Shown: positions 1-10,800 of the stretch, in pieces
Numbering within the stretch: position 1 is the first letter of the stretch
Layout of the letters: the number at the start of each line of letters is the position of its first letter
Origin: Craterostigma plantagineum
Lineage: Eukaryota > Streptophyta > Magnoliopsida > Lamiales > Linderniaceae
DNA length: 64,000 bases
Reading direction: 5' to 3'
NCBI GenBank assembly: GCA_027422505.1
Contig: JAPQWV010000124.1
Span: 1,550,001 to 1,614,000 of the forward strand
Translations under genes and position numbers: made by a program
Notes under the pieces: model-generated
Seen by the model: only the letters and a program-made list of their open reading frames with translations
The model's database searches: none
Told to the model about the DNA's origin: nothing

Positions 1-94
1 TAAAATTAGAAGTTGTTTTCCCTCGTTTTATTACGTAATTAGCAATCTCTCTCTCATACGTCAAGTCAACGTCGATTGTTTTAATCGTTGAGAA

Positions 95-2516
95 ATGCGC
101 TTTATCACTCTCCAAAGTCCGAGCATTATCAACAACATCTACTCGGCGGGAGTCGCGAGACATTCTCACAAGTTGGAAAAGCTCGGCTCAGCTTATTGCT
201 CTTCCGCCTCCTTCTGCTTCACGCCCGTCCTTCGCCCGACGTCTCGCGCGATGTCTTCGCCGGTTTTTATCAAAGTCCACTCTTCTTGTAGCTCTACGAT
301 TGGTTATTATCCTTCTCTTGCTATTTTTTTTTTCATCTTTTCCTGTATAATCCTTGCTGTTTTGAAACGTCGATCTGCATTGAAAAATGAAGCTACTGTA
401 TGCGGAATCGTAAACGTGTTTGCGATCGTTGAAATTTCTTCAGGAGATAAATAGATTCTGAAAGTTGACCGTCGTCGTGACTTCAATAAATGCTTCTCCC
501 TGCACTCTCTGAATAGATCTGACTAAATGTTTCGCCCTGCACTATCTGAACGTCGTTTTGACTTGTATTGATTTCTGAGCGAATCCTATGCCTAATTTAG
601 GTTTATGTTCTGCAAAATTTATGAATTTATCATGTGAAATGCATTTTGACTCTGCACAGGAGTAATTGTTGGTAAGGATCGTTGTTGTAGAAATAGTCTA
701 TTTTACCAACATCAACAGGCTCATTGATACTATCGCTGGTTTTGAAGATTTAGCTGATAGTGGACTGGACGTTTCAGCTACTGGAGTAGTCCCTAATACT
801 GATTTACTGATTGTTGGACCGGGTGTGTTGGGACGCATAATAGCTGAGAAATGGAAGAAGGTAATTCCACCTGAAAATAACTCGAAAAGCCTAAATTTCC
901 TGCGTATCTTTTGATTTTCTAACTCATGATGGCCATGACGTTCTTCTCATCACTGGCGATATATCCAATGATTTTGAGGTGTATATGTAACAATCACCAT
1001 CACTGTAAATGTGTTTCTCGCCATATTTTCTAGTACGTTGTGTCGATTTGGTTTGTCCTTTACCGATGGTGAATTAACGTTTGCAAGAAAACTTTGTATC
1101 TGCGTTCGTAATAAACAAGATGCTGAATTTTATATTTTGGACAGGATTACCCAGGCTCTCTGATTTACGGAGTGACCCTGACTAGTGATCATCACAACGA
1201 GTTAACAAATCTTGGGATATGTCCCCTTCTGAAGGGTAATCTGTCTCGTAAATTCTCCTATGTGATTTTCTGTGCGCCTCCATACACAAGTAAAGATTAC
1301 CCCGGCGAAATCAGGTATTGTCACATATGACAACTTATCATAGAGACTAGAGAGTCTGGTTCTTGGATGTGCTTTCAGTATTTTTCGCTAGAACAAATGT
1401 ACAATTCTAATTACACCGTTGACGTATAAGTTGCATTATTTGATGAGTCAGAATAACCCAGCATCCAACACCTTTTCTCGTGTTCAAATTTTTACCAGAG
1501 AAGCAACTATGATGTGGAATGGTGAGGGCTCTTTCCTGTTTACGTCGAGTTCTGCACCTTACGACTGCAATGATAATGGACCTTGCGATGAGGTATTGAA
1601 TATCAGCGAGAAATCTTTTTCTTTTTCTTTTTTCTTCTTTTTCTTGCATGCTTACTTTTGTTATTTCTTACAACCTATGAACACTCCTTTCAATCACAAT
1701 CCATTGATTTATAGGACACTCCAGTGGTCCCAATCGGGAGGAGTCCAAGAACAGATAACCTACTGAAAGCAGAAAAAGTAGCACTGGAGGCTGGTGGTTG
1801 TGTCCTTAGGCTTGCAGGACTTTATATATCCTTATTCGACGTCGACTAGAATCATTAAAAGATTAGTTGTATGCAGTGGAACAACCTTAACTTTTCACAC
1901 AAAGCTGATAAAGGTCCACACATTTACTGGTTGGAGAAAGGGGTCGTTGACGTTCGTCCCGATCACATCCTTAATTTGATACATTACGAGGTACATTGCA
2001 TTTTTTAGAATGACATCTTCATTGTGGAATCTGAGAAACTATGATGCTTGGACATTTTACAGGATGCAGCTTCTCTTTCAGTTACCATCTTGAAGGAGAA
2101 ATTGAAGGGTCGAACCTTTCTTGGCTGCGACAATCACCCTCTTTCCAGGTTAGTTTGCACGCTGATACTTCCAAAGGAGAAAAAGTAGTTTTACATGAAG
2201 AATTGATACCATAAATGTATTTACGGACCTGTACTTGTTGCATGTTTACAGGCAGGAAATTATGGATTTAGTTGACAATAGTGGAAAATACAGCAAGAAG
2301 TTCGAAAGTTTCACTGGTATGTCTTCACCGTAAGTTAACACGGTGATGAAATATTATCTTATTAACGTATATTCTTTAAACCATGGGCCATACATCAAAT
2401 TTGCTGCAGGAACAACCGATCCGTTGGGCAAGAAGTTAAACAACTCAAAGACTCGTGCTGAACTACAATGGGAGCCACATTATCCCAGCTTCTCTCAGTT
2501 CCTTCAGAATCTTTGA
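95..2516 (+). CDS. NAD(P)-binding Rossmann-fold protein, nine or more exons
   Basis: The protein resembles the plant family of NAD(P)-dependent epimerase/dehydratase-like proteins (YeeZ-like). Its substrate is unknown to me. Readable exons are 719-860, 1145-1314, 1499-1592, 1715-1825, 1901-1990, 2063-2148, 2252-2316 and 2410-2516 (TGA). Their phases all join. Exon 719-860 gives the Rossmann motif LLIVGPGVLGRIIAEKW. Later exons give VIFCAPP, EGSFLFTSSSAPYDC, LLKAEKVALEAGG, DHILNLIHYEDAASL and GCDNHPLSRQEIMDL, which are diagnostic family blocks. The 5' end is uncertain. A Ser/Arg-rich, transit-peptide-like exon starts at 95, 88 or 251, but its likely donors (287 or 302) do not give the phase needed by the 719 acceptor in the frame of 95. 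The intron at 1826-1900 is AT-AC. The 3' two thirds of the model are firm and the first exon is weak. Confidence 0.8.
1826..1900 (+). other. U12-type AT-AC intron (75 nt)
   Basis: The intron begins ATATCCTTAT, close to the U12 donor consensus ATATCCTTT, and ends in CAC. The branch-site-like CCTTAAC lies at 1885-1891, with its A about 10 nt from the 3' end. That is the usual spacing for minor-spliceosome introns. Removing exactly these bases joins CTT-TAT to AAA-GCT-GAT and restores the family motif LRLAGLYKADKG. No GT-AG alternative here gives the same protein. Confidence 0.85.
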
Positions 2517-2846
2517 TGAGCTTCTGAATTTAAAATGCAATAACCTCCTTTAGCGGAGAATTATAAAGGACAAAAGAAAAACCCAACAAAGCTATATGTG
2601 TATGAAGATCCACTATATCCCTGATATATTGGTCCAGAACAGTTTTACAGATATCTTTGATTTGTTGAACCCTTTTCACAAAGCAACACAGATATATACA
2701 TGCATTTGTTTTCATTCGGCATACGGTCATGTGACAAACATTTTCTTTTGCAAAATCATCAGTTAAAGGTACCGACTACGTGGGGTATAATATAGGTTAT
2801 GCAATCACCATCATTTATCTTATTAGGTCCCGGCCTCAAATCATAA

Positions 2847-3419
2847 TTACATTGTACCCGCTAGCAGAATCGAGATAACAGATACGACGCTACAAACATC
2901 TTGAAAGGTTTTCACGACTTGTTTGAGCTGCGCGGGTTCTCCTGGCTGCGAAGCAAAGTTTGCATCGCAGTTTATGGACGCCCTCAACGCCGAATTCGCA
3001 GTTTCAGGTAAACCTCTATAGCTACCGCTGTCCAAAAGCTTCTCCCAAATGGCGAGGGCTGAGCTCCCAACCTCATAGTCCCCAACACACTGCTTATACC
3101 TCTGTTGTTGGGGATCCCCTACTGCCTTGCTTTCCTTGATCAGTACATTAAGCTCATCTAATACGAAGCCCAAACTCTCTTGTGCTGTGTTGATCGCTAA
3201 GAGCCCGAGACCGCGAATGGTCTCGCCCTTTCCCGGTTCTAAGATCGAGGCGCATAGTTTCGGGTTTCGTGTCTTGCGGCATATCAGGTTTATGTCTGTA
3301 TCTGCCGATGATACAGTGTTGAGACGGAAGGATGATAGAATTGTGAGCAGTAGTAGTATAAGAGGAATGATTTTGAAAAGGACGTGAGGTAATGATGATG
3401 CTGATGATGTCTGCATCAT
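2847..3419 (-). CDS. Pectin methylesterase inhibitor (PMEI) family protein, copy 1
   Basis: A secreted invertase/PMEI-domain protein of about 190 aa that probably inhibits pectin methylesterase in the cell wall. It begins with MMQ, followed by a hydrophobic signal peptide ending near SSAD. The domain has the four conserved cysteines in order: a first pair in ICRKTRNPKLC, then YKQC and INC. A fifth Cys sits in DVCSVV near the C terminus. The frame stays open upstream to 3587. I chose the ATG at 3419 because a TATA box (minus strand, 3501-3506) lies about 85 bp upstream and the earlier residues do not look like a signal peptide. It has one exon. It pairs with the copy at 4486-5034 as a tandem duplicate, and invertase inhibition is a possible alternative role. 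Confidence 0.85.
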   Translation of the reverse strand: MMQTSSASSLPHVLFKIIPLILLLLTILSSFRLNTVSSADTDINLICRKTRNPKLCASILEPGKGETIRGLGLLAINTAQESLGFVLDELNVLIKESKAVGDPQQQRYKQCVGDYEVGSSALAIWEKLLDSGSYRGLPETANSALRASINCDANFASQPGEPAQLKQVVKTFQDVCSVVSVISILLAGTM

Positions 3420-3610
3420 TTTTTTTTTCTTTTTTCGTTTTTTCTCTGACGGATATATATTTCGCTTCTGTGCATGGTGGTGCAGAAGGGAGGCACGGTA
3501 TTTATAGGAGAGAATGTTACCTACCGCACAGGTAAGTGGAGCCAATATCAGCAGAATTTTGTTAGTAACATGGCTTTGATTTGTCATTAATTTTGCTTTG
3601 ATTTGATAGT
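3420..3610 (-). promoter_or_regulatory. PMEI copy 1 promoter with TATA box
   Basis: The minus strand has CCTATAAATACC across about 3497-3508, a good TATA box 80-90 bp before the chosen ATG. Sequence just upstream, including the stretch at 3570-3615 rich in TTTGAT, recurs upstream of PMEI copy 2. The duplication therefore carried the promoter. Confidence 0.6.
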
Positions 3611-4370
3611 TTTGTAAAGGGATCTTGCGATTAAGAGGTGCAGGAATTCAGTCCAGGTATATTATTACATGGAGATATCGAGATTTGCTGTTCTAGAAGT
3701 ATCAGCTTTACTATTAAGTATTAACTTATCCGATAAGATAGATAGGAACTAATTACAATTACATGTCATGCATGTGAAAGACGTACCGAACGGGATATAT
3801 ATTTCAACGTTAAAGATCCTCGCGGGAGTCAAACTCATCCCCAAGTTGAAATCCATAGATTTATCTCTCGAGTTTCGACCACAGACTTTGTCTTTCTGAT
3901 AACACTAAATTATCTTAGCCTCAAAAGAAGGATTTTTCCTACCCCCCACAAGCACACATAGAGCCGTAAATTGTTCCAGCATCAGTACATCAGTAGTAGC
4001 TATTGATGAGGAAGTAACAAATAGGTTTATTCTATTCTACCCACTTGGGTGTAACCCAATTGCAGTCAAAATTTGAATTGTGCTACTCTTACACCTATCC
4101 TTCCCATGTTGGTACACCAACAACCTTGTTAGACTTCTATGCATTTGCCACATGTCGAATTATAATAGGATTTGTGTTATATCCATGTGGGTGTAGGTAA
4201 GCCAAGACTTAGCACAAATACCTTAAACAGATGAATCTATCTATTTGGAGCTCAAAATCATACAATTAAGGTAAACCATTCCCTCCAACCCCACCACATA
4301 GCTCCTTCCCCTTCTCACCCTCTCGTCAAAAGATTCAATCTCGTGGCAGCTTCTTCTCCAATATGGTTAT
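3611..4370. other. Intergenic between the PMEI copies
   Basis: No open frame or RNA gene was recognised. The stretch is AT-rich. Its 3' edge begins the second duplicated unit, because a motif at about 2695-2735 recurs at 4374-4415. Confidence 0.5.
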
Positions 4371-4485
4371 ATATATACATGCATTTGTGTTGCATTCTTG
4401 GCATATGGTTATGTGAAAAAATTATAGGGTATAGGTTATGCAATCACTACCATTTTATATTATTAGGTCCCAGCCTCAAATCGTA

Positions 4486-5034
4486 TTACATTCTATGGAA
4501 AAACAACAGGTTCGAAATAACAGATACGACGCCGCAAACATCTTGGAAGGCTGACACGGCTTGTTTAAGCTGCTCGGGTTCTCTTGGAGGATCAGCAAAG
4601 CTTGATTCGCATTGCAAGGATGACCTCACCGCCTGGTATTCTTTTTCAGGTAGATATCCATACTTACCTTTGTTCAAAAACCTCTTCCAAGCAGAGAGGG
4701 ACTTTACCGAATCGTTAAAGTTCCCAATGCAACGCTTAAATCTCTTCGGTTGAGGATCCCCCGTTTTGTTGCTGCTTTCCTTGATCAGTACATTGAGCTC
4801 GTTTATTACTGAACCTGCGCTTTTCTGTGCTGCGTCGACCGATAAGACCCCAAGACTGACGAGTGTCTGGCCCTTGCCCGATCCTAAGATCGAGGCGCAT
4901 ATTTTTGGGTTTTGGGTCTTGGGGCATATTTGGCTTGTGTCGTAATCTGCTGATACGGTGTTGAGAAGACATAGGGATGATAGAACTGTGAGGAGGAGGA
5001 GTAGCGTGAGAGGTGATGATGATGTCGGCGCCAT
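4486..5034 (-). CDS. Pectin methylesterase inhibitor (PMEI) family protein, copy 2
   Basis: A 182-aa PMEI/invertase-inhibitor-like protein with an N-terminal signal peptide (MAPTSS then a Leu-rich core, ending near VSAD). It has the family cysteines in ICPKTQNPKIC, FKRC and LQC, and a further one in DVCGVV. A TATA box lies on the minus strand at 5116-5121. The protein is clearly similar to copy 1, with shared motifs ELNVLIKES and QDVC.VVSVIS, and sits in the same orientation about 1.6 kb away. The shared upstream and downstream flanks show that a segment of roughly 0.9 kb was duplicated. The C terminus differs slightly (NLLFFHRM against ILLAGTM). It is probably apoplastic, and I cannot tell inhibition of pectin methylesterase from that of invertase by sequence. 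Confidence 0.86.
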   Translation of the reverse strand: MAPTSSSPLTLLLLLTVLSSLCLLNTVSADYDTSQICPKTQNPKICASILGSGKGQTLVSLGVLSVDAAQKSAGSVINELNVLIKESSNKTGDPQPKRFKRCIGNFNDSVKSLSAWKRFLNKGKYGYLPEKEYQAVRSSLQCESSFADPPREPEQLKQAVSAFQDVCGVVSVISNLLFFHRM

Positions 5035-5162
5035 TTATTTTTTTTTGTTTTGGTTCTTTCGATCGATGTGTCTTTTGTCTTCTTTGGATGGTGTGTTGCA
5101 GAAGGGAGCATGGTTTTTATAGGAGAGGAGAATGTTGCAAAAATATTTTTGTTAGTAAACAT

Positions 5163-5985
5163 GGCTTTGATTTCTCATTGAGTTTGCTTTGATCATTCGA
5201 TGGCACCTTGATTTCTCATTAATTTTAGCTTTGATTTGATAGTTTTGTTAACTGATCTCGCAATTAAGATGAAGATATCGAGATTCGTTGTTGTGTGGAG
5301 ATATTCCAGGTATATTATTACATGGAGATATCGAAGTTTTTACTATAAACTGATCATGATCTTTGACTTATATAAGATGCTCTACATCGTCGGTAAAATT
5401 ACATGCAATGTCATGCACGAGAGAGCTGTATATAAGTATATTTATGTTATTTCCACTTTCGTTCTTTGCTAAATTGTTGTCCCCTGCGAAAACACACAAG
5501 CGCACACAGTCATGCTTCTATTATTATCTAACCTTAAGAGACGAGTTTTTCCCCCCCTACAAGCACACAAAGACGAAAATTGTTCATCATCAATAGAAAC
5601 TGATGAAGAGGAAACAAACGGCACACAAATACTTTTCGAGCGCAATATCATATGGAATCGATGCATACAAAATAAATGGCACAAATACCTCAAAGATAAT
5701 TAAAGGCATTTCTTTATAGGCCCAATACTTCTCTCAAAAGCACAGGCCCGGCCCGGTCCGACCCGGATGCAATAAAATCTATAAGCAATCTTAATCGCCA
5801 AATCTCGACCTTTCATTTGGATTCTTTCTACCTATGATCACACTTCCACCGTCAATAATTTTTTTCCTCTTCCCTTCAATCTAAACAGCTTCTTCAACAC
5901 AAACAAAATCAGAACCATACATACGTTCGACATAGCCTGAATGAATAGTGAGTAGAAACACTCACTTACCATTCTTGCAAGAAAA
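5163..5985. other. Intergenic: PMEI copy 2 upstream region and DVR upstream region
   Basis: The region lies between divergently transcribed genes and so holds both promoters. I see short AT-rich repeats of the kind ATGGAGATATCGA at 5270-5335, resembling a piece near 3670, and no coding potential. The leader of DVR ends at 5985. Confidence 0.5.
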
Positions 5986-7266
5986 ATGTACGCCTGCAAC
6001 CACTTCACCTTCACCGAACTACACCTCCATTACTCTTCAAGACCCCATAACTTCAAAAAGCTCCATAAATCCCAATTCATTAGCCATGTTAATAATAAGG
6101 TAGTAAACCCATTACCCCACATAGCTTCTTCTTCTCATTCTTCTCAACCTTCTAACTTCACCGCCAAAAGATTCAGTCTCTCGGCATCTTCTTCGTCACC
6201 TCCTTCCTCGCCGGCCAAAGCCGCCGTCGAACAACCCTTCAGAAGCAAAAAGCCCCAAGACATCAACGTGTTGGTGGTCGGCTCGACGGGCTACATCGGA
6301 AAATTCGTCGTCGGAGAGCTCGTCAGAAGAGGGTTCAACGTAATCGCCGTCGCCAGGGAAAGAAGCGGCATTAGAGGAAAGAACACCAAAGAAGAAACCC
6401 TACGACTCCTCAACGGCGCAAATCCATGCTTCTCCGACGTCACTAGCTTAGAATCCCTACAGCAAAGCGTGGAAAACCTCGGAATCTCCATAGACGTCGT
6501 CGTTTCCTGCCTCGCCAGCAGAACCGGCGGCGTAAAGGACTCGTGGCTCATCGACTACGAAGCCACCAACAACGGCCTCGCCGTCGGCCGAAAATTCGGC
6601 GCCGCCCACTTCGTGCTTCTCTCAGCAATCTGCGTTCAGAAACCCCTCCTCGAATTCCAGCGCGCCAAGCTCAAATTCGAGGCCCAGCTCGTCGAAGAAG
6701 CTAAAAAAGATCCGAATTTCACCTACAGCATCGTCAGGCCCACGGCGTTCTTCAAGAGCCTCGCCGGCCAAGTCGAGCTGGTCAAAGACGGCAAGCCCTA
6801 CGTCATGTTCGGCGATGGAAAGCTCTGCGCCTGCAAACCCATCAGCGAGGGGGATTTAGCTTCTTACATAGCTGACTGCGTCTTGAGCAGAGAGCTTATG
6901 AATCAGATCTTGCCCATAGGCGGGCCGGGCAAGGCCCTTACTCCGTTAGAACAAGGAGAGATGCTTTATAGGCTCGCCGGAAAAGAGCCCAAGTTCTTGA
7001 AAGTGCCCATTCAGATTATGGACTTTGCCATTGGCGTTCTTGATTTTCTCGTCAAGGTTTTCCCTTCTTTGGAAGATGCTGCTGAGTTTGGGAAGATTGG
7101 AAGGTATTACGCTGCGGAGAGTATGCTTGTTTGGGATGAAGAGAAGGGAGAGTATGATGCTGAGAAAACTCCGAGCTATGGTAATGATACGTTGGAGGAG
7201 TTCTTTAAGAGGGTGTTAGAAGAAGGCATGTCTGGGCAGGAGTTGGGCGAACAGATGATCTTCTGA
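5986..7266 (+). CDS. DVR: Divinyl chlorophyllide a 8-vinyl-reductase, chloroplastic
   Basis: This enzyme reduces the 8-vinyl group of divinyl (proto)chlorophyllide with NADPH in chlorophyll synthesis. The 426-aa protein is encoded in one exon. Residues 1 to about 80 are rich in Ser, Pro and His with few acids, a chloroplast transit peptide. The mature part opens with the NADPH-binding motif [15 protein letters not shown] and continues with the family blocks [38 protein letters not shown] and [18 protein letters not shown]. The length matches plant DVR (about 417 aa). Codons are GC-richer than the surrounding DNA. The ATG at 5986 is the first in frame after the leader. In Arabidopsis DVR lies close to PBL27 and a CC-type glutaredoxin, as here. 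The assignment is firm. Confidence 0.96.
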   Translation: MYACNHFTFTELHLHYSSRPHNFKKLHKSQFISHVNNKVVNPLPHIASSSHSSQPSNFTAKRFSLSASSSSPPSSPAKAAVEQPFRSKKPQDINVLVVGSTGYIGKFVVGELVRRGFNVIAVARERSGIRGKNTKEETLRLLNGANPCFSDVTSLESLQQSVENLGISIDVVVSCLASRTGGVKDSWLIDYEATNNGLAVGRKFGAAHFVLLSAICVQKPLLEFQRAKLKFEAQLVEEAKKDPNFTYSIVRPTAFFKSLAGQVELVKDGKPYVMFGDGKLCACKPISEGDLASYIADCVLSRELMNQILPIGGPGKALTPLEQGEMLYRLAGKEPKFLKVPIQIMDFAIGVLDFLVKVFPSLEDAAEFGKIGRYYAAESMLVWDEEKGEYDAEKTPSYGNDTLEEFFKRVLEEGMSGQELGEQMIF

Positions 7267-7823
7267 GATTCTTTTGAACTTATATTAGCTCTGTTTTTGT
7301 CGATGTGAATGATATTATATACGTGTTTTGAGTTGCTATGTCTTCCCCAATCAAACTTATAAAATCAGGCCGCAGAAGATGTTTTGACGTTTCGAGGATC
7401 TATTCGGTAATTTTCTTGACGGGTATTGAAAAGCGCTGGCCGACACTCGACTCTTCTAAATGGCGTGGCGCAAAGTTGGCGCTTGTTGTCCTTAAATTGT
7501 TTCGATTTTGAAAATTATCGTCCTAAAGTTACAATCGCTTAAGTTCAGCGTCCCGGAAGTACGCCCGCCCCTCCTAAGATACGTAGGGGGCGTATCTTAG
7601 CAGGTCGGAAACTCGAAAATTATATAAATGTAACATTATCGTCTCCTATCGCCACAAAATCGCACGTACATACATTAATCTCGCAAAAACCACATAACTC
7701 AAGAGCGTCGACGACGAATATATACCATCACCGATCACATTTTTTTGGATTCCTCTACTTCGAAATCCCTTAACATTACGACGCCCGAACCGTAACGATA
7801 AAGAATACACGGTTAGTAAAACT
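7267..7823. other. Convergent intergenic region between DVR and the PBL27-like gene
   Basis: It holds the 3' untranslated regions of two convergent genes. An imperfect palindrome, CCTAAGATACG followed by CGTATCTTAG, lies at about 7573-7600. No independent gene was seen. Confidence 0.5.
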
Positions 7824-10800
7824 TTACTCGTTCGAACCATCGAAACTATTACCGCCGCCCGTCTTCCTTCTCCCCTTCCAATTCTCTCCCCAAACCTTAG
7901 CCTCCGCAACGGCGCGTTCCCTCTCCAAATCCCGGTTCCTCTCCCGTTGGGTCGACCCGGGCAGCTCCAGCTCATCCAAAACCCACTTCCGACCCGACCC
8001 GCCCATCTCTACCTCCGACCTCTTCTTGTAGTGCTCGAGCGGGGAATCGACGAAGGACCTCCGGCGGGTCGGGTCGTCGAAACCGTCGATGATGTCGGCC
8101 GTTTTCCTCCTTCGGTGATCGTTTCTATGCCTCGCGGTCGACGACGAAGATGGGCCGACTTCGTTGGGGTTGTAAGTTTGGGAGGCGAGGTAGGAAAGAG
8201 CGGTCACCACGTCTCCCATGAGGGGACGAGTGGCCGCTTGCTCTTGCAAGCACATTGCGGCCACTGCTAAAGCTTGGTAGAGTCCGCGTATGGGGAATCG
8301 TCCTTGCAGTGAAGGGTCGGCCATCCTCGGGAATTTTCTACGGTCTCTGAATAGGGGCCTTGCCTGCGAGTAAGAAACGAAAATCGAGAAAAATGTTAAA
8401 GGACAAGAAAGAAAGACGAAATGCATTGAATGTTATTACAGTTGTTTCTCCGTCTTCTTCCTTTACGTGTTGTGGTCACTTGGGACTCAGTTTGGTTTAG
8501 GGTGCGTTCGGTATGCGGAATTCAGTGCGAAAAAATAAAAGCAAACGATTAATGGTACAACACACGAAGCGTAGTGTACAAAATGGTCCGATGTGTATCA
8601 TTACATTTTGCTCCTTTTTTCCGTGATGGATTCCGCATACCAAGTGCACCCTTAAGGCTCCGTTTGGTTTACGGATTTTGACGTGGAAAAGAAAAGAAAA
8701 GTAGAATGGTACGACACGTGAAGCGTAAGGTACAATGATTCAATGCGTATGACCACACTTTTCTTTTCTTTTCCACATCGAATTTCGCGAACCAAACGCA
8801 CCCTAAGAAAATAAGTTGAAAAAGGAAAATTGAAATTGGGAAAAGAAAAACTAGTTTTTTTATGTTTTAGTTGATGGAAGGAAAAGATTGGGAAAAGGAA
8901 AGAAAGAAAATGTTGCTTAAGTTCACGTTTAAAAAAGGAAAATTAATTCCTTCACCAAATGGGTCAGGAAAACTGAAGAAAAACTTATTCAAACGATTTT
9001 CTCAACAATTTTCTTTTCCCTGCTATTGTCTCCAATCCAAACACAACCTTAAGGCTCCGTTTGGTTCGTGGATTTTGACGTGGAAAAGAAAAGAAAAAGT
9101 ATGATTGTACGACACGTGAACCGTAATGTACAATGATTCGATGCGTACCACTACACTTTTCTTTTCTTTTCCGCGCCGATTTCCGCGGACCAAACACACC
9201 CTAAGTTCTATTTCTTACTCAATAATACTAAAATTTGCGGCACTAAGCAATCGAAAATTAATACTTTAGGGGCGGACTACGCATAATTACGTTAACTAAC
9301 ACAATTATCCCACGTAAAATGCACAAAAAAAAGCGAGATTCAATCATACATACCCATGCCACGAGGTTTTGCTCCCCAGGATCACGAGCGCCGTCGATCG
9401 CCTTACGTCCCGTAATTATTTCAAGAAAAACGACTCCAAAGCTGTAAACGTCCGACTTCAAAGTGAGCTGACCCGTCATAGCATACTCGGGCGCACAATA
9501 CCCATACGTCCCCATCACCCTCGTCGACACGTGCGTCTTATCCCCGACGGGGCCCAGCTTGGCGAGCCCGAAATCGGACAACTTAGGAAAGTACCCCTCG
9601 TCCAAAAGTATGTTAGAAGACTTCAAATCTCTGTATATCACGGGTGGATTCGCCTTGTCGTGTAGGTACTCGAGCCCCTTCGCCGCGCCCGCCGCAATTC
9701 TCATCCGTGCGTTCCAGTCGAGGGGCTCCTTGTCGGGCGGAAGATCTGCGCTTTTTTATTTTTATACATCGATTTTAGAATAAAAAACGTACGACCGTTG
9801 AATAAGTGAGAAAACAAACCGTGCAAGTGATCTTCTAAGGATCCCAAAGGCATGTATTCGTAGACTAGAAGGCGCTGGTCGCCGTCCGCGCAATAACCGA
9901 TTAGGTTGACTAGGTTTTCGTGGTGTAAGAGGCTTAGCATGAGAACTTCGACTAGGAATTCTCGGTTTCCTTGAAGGCCGTTTCTGTCTAGTTGTTTAAC
10001 TGCAACTACCTGAAGCAAAAGATATAACTTGGTACGTAAGAGTTTTCGTAAAAGCAATGATGATAAATGTGTGTTGAACTAACCTGCCCAGTGCTTTCGA
10101 GTCGGCCTTTATAGACGCGTCCAAATCCACCCTCGCCAAGGAGACACTCTGGTCTGAAGTTCCTCGTCGCCGTTGCGAGCTCGCGAAAGGTAAACGTCTG
10201 TGCGGCGATGTTTGCGTCTTTTGGAATCGACGGTTCGCTATTGTAATCGTTGCCGCTTTGTGCCCTTGGTTTATCTAAGGGAGGGGATTTTGGTTGTCAG
10301 TGGATTCATATTTGCAATGTTAGCATTGTCGGAGGACGATGAAGGCCCTCGTTATGGTTCCGTTCATTGGGCTCTTACGTGCAAATTGGGGCTGTTGGTT
10401 TCATCGTTTCTGATGCTCGACTGCACGATTATTGGGTACGGTCAAGAAGAATGGAATCTGAGTTTGGGGAGTGGATCCGTCCTCGAGAGACAAAGCACGT
10501 TGTGTCGCCCAAGTTGCAAAATTGTGAATGACAGTAACAACAAGCCGCACTGAGTGGCTTTCGGGGCAGTCGTTCACTAGATGTCTCGACTTGGCTTTGT
10601 TTCATAGTGTTATCATTATTCGTTCTCCAATGTCAATGTCACATTTGGCTTCATCAACCAATGACTTCAACGTTATCAAACTCCAAAATTGACATTGGAG
10701 GGCAAATAATGATAGTTGTATAGAAGAAAGCCAAGACAACTAGTGATTGATTGTCCCAAAGGTCATTAGTTTGCAACTTGTAGCGAGTCAGTCAGACTTT

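Noticed and set aside
1407..1649. A minus-strand frame rich in Lys and Arg
   Set aside because: It is the antisense of the exon at 1499-1592 and a pyrimidine tract of the next intron.
8807..9050. A fourth MITE between copies B and C
   Set aside because: The right end CCAATCCAAACACAACC resembles the family, but no clear left end is present.
10200..10553. A 117-codon open frame on the plus strand
   Set aside because: It is antisense to PBL27 exon 2 and then runs into the left arm of the inverted repeat. It has no family resemblance.
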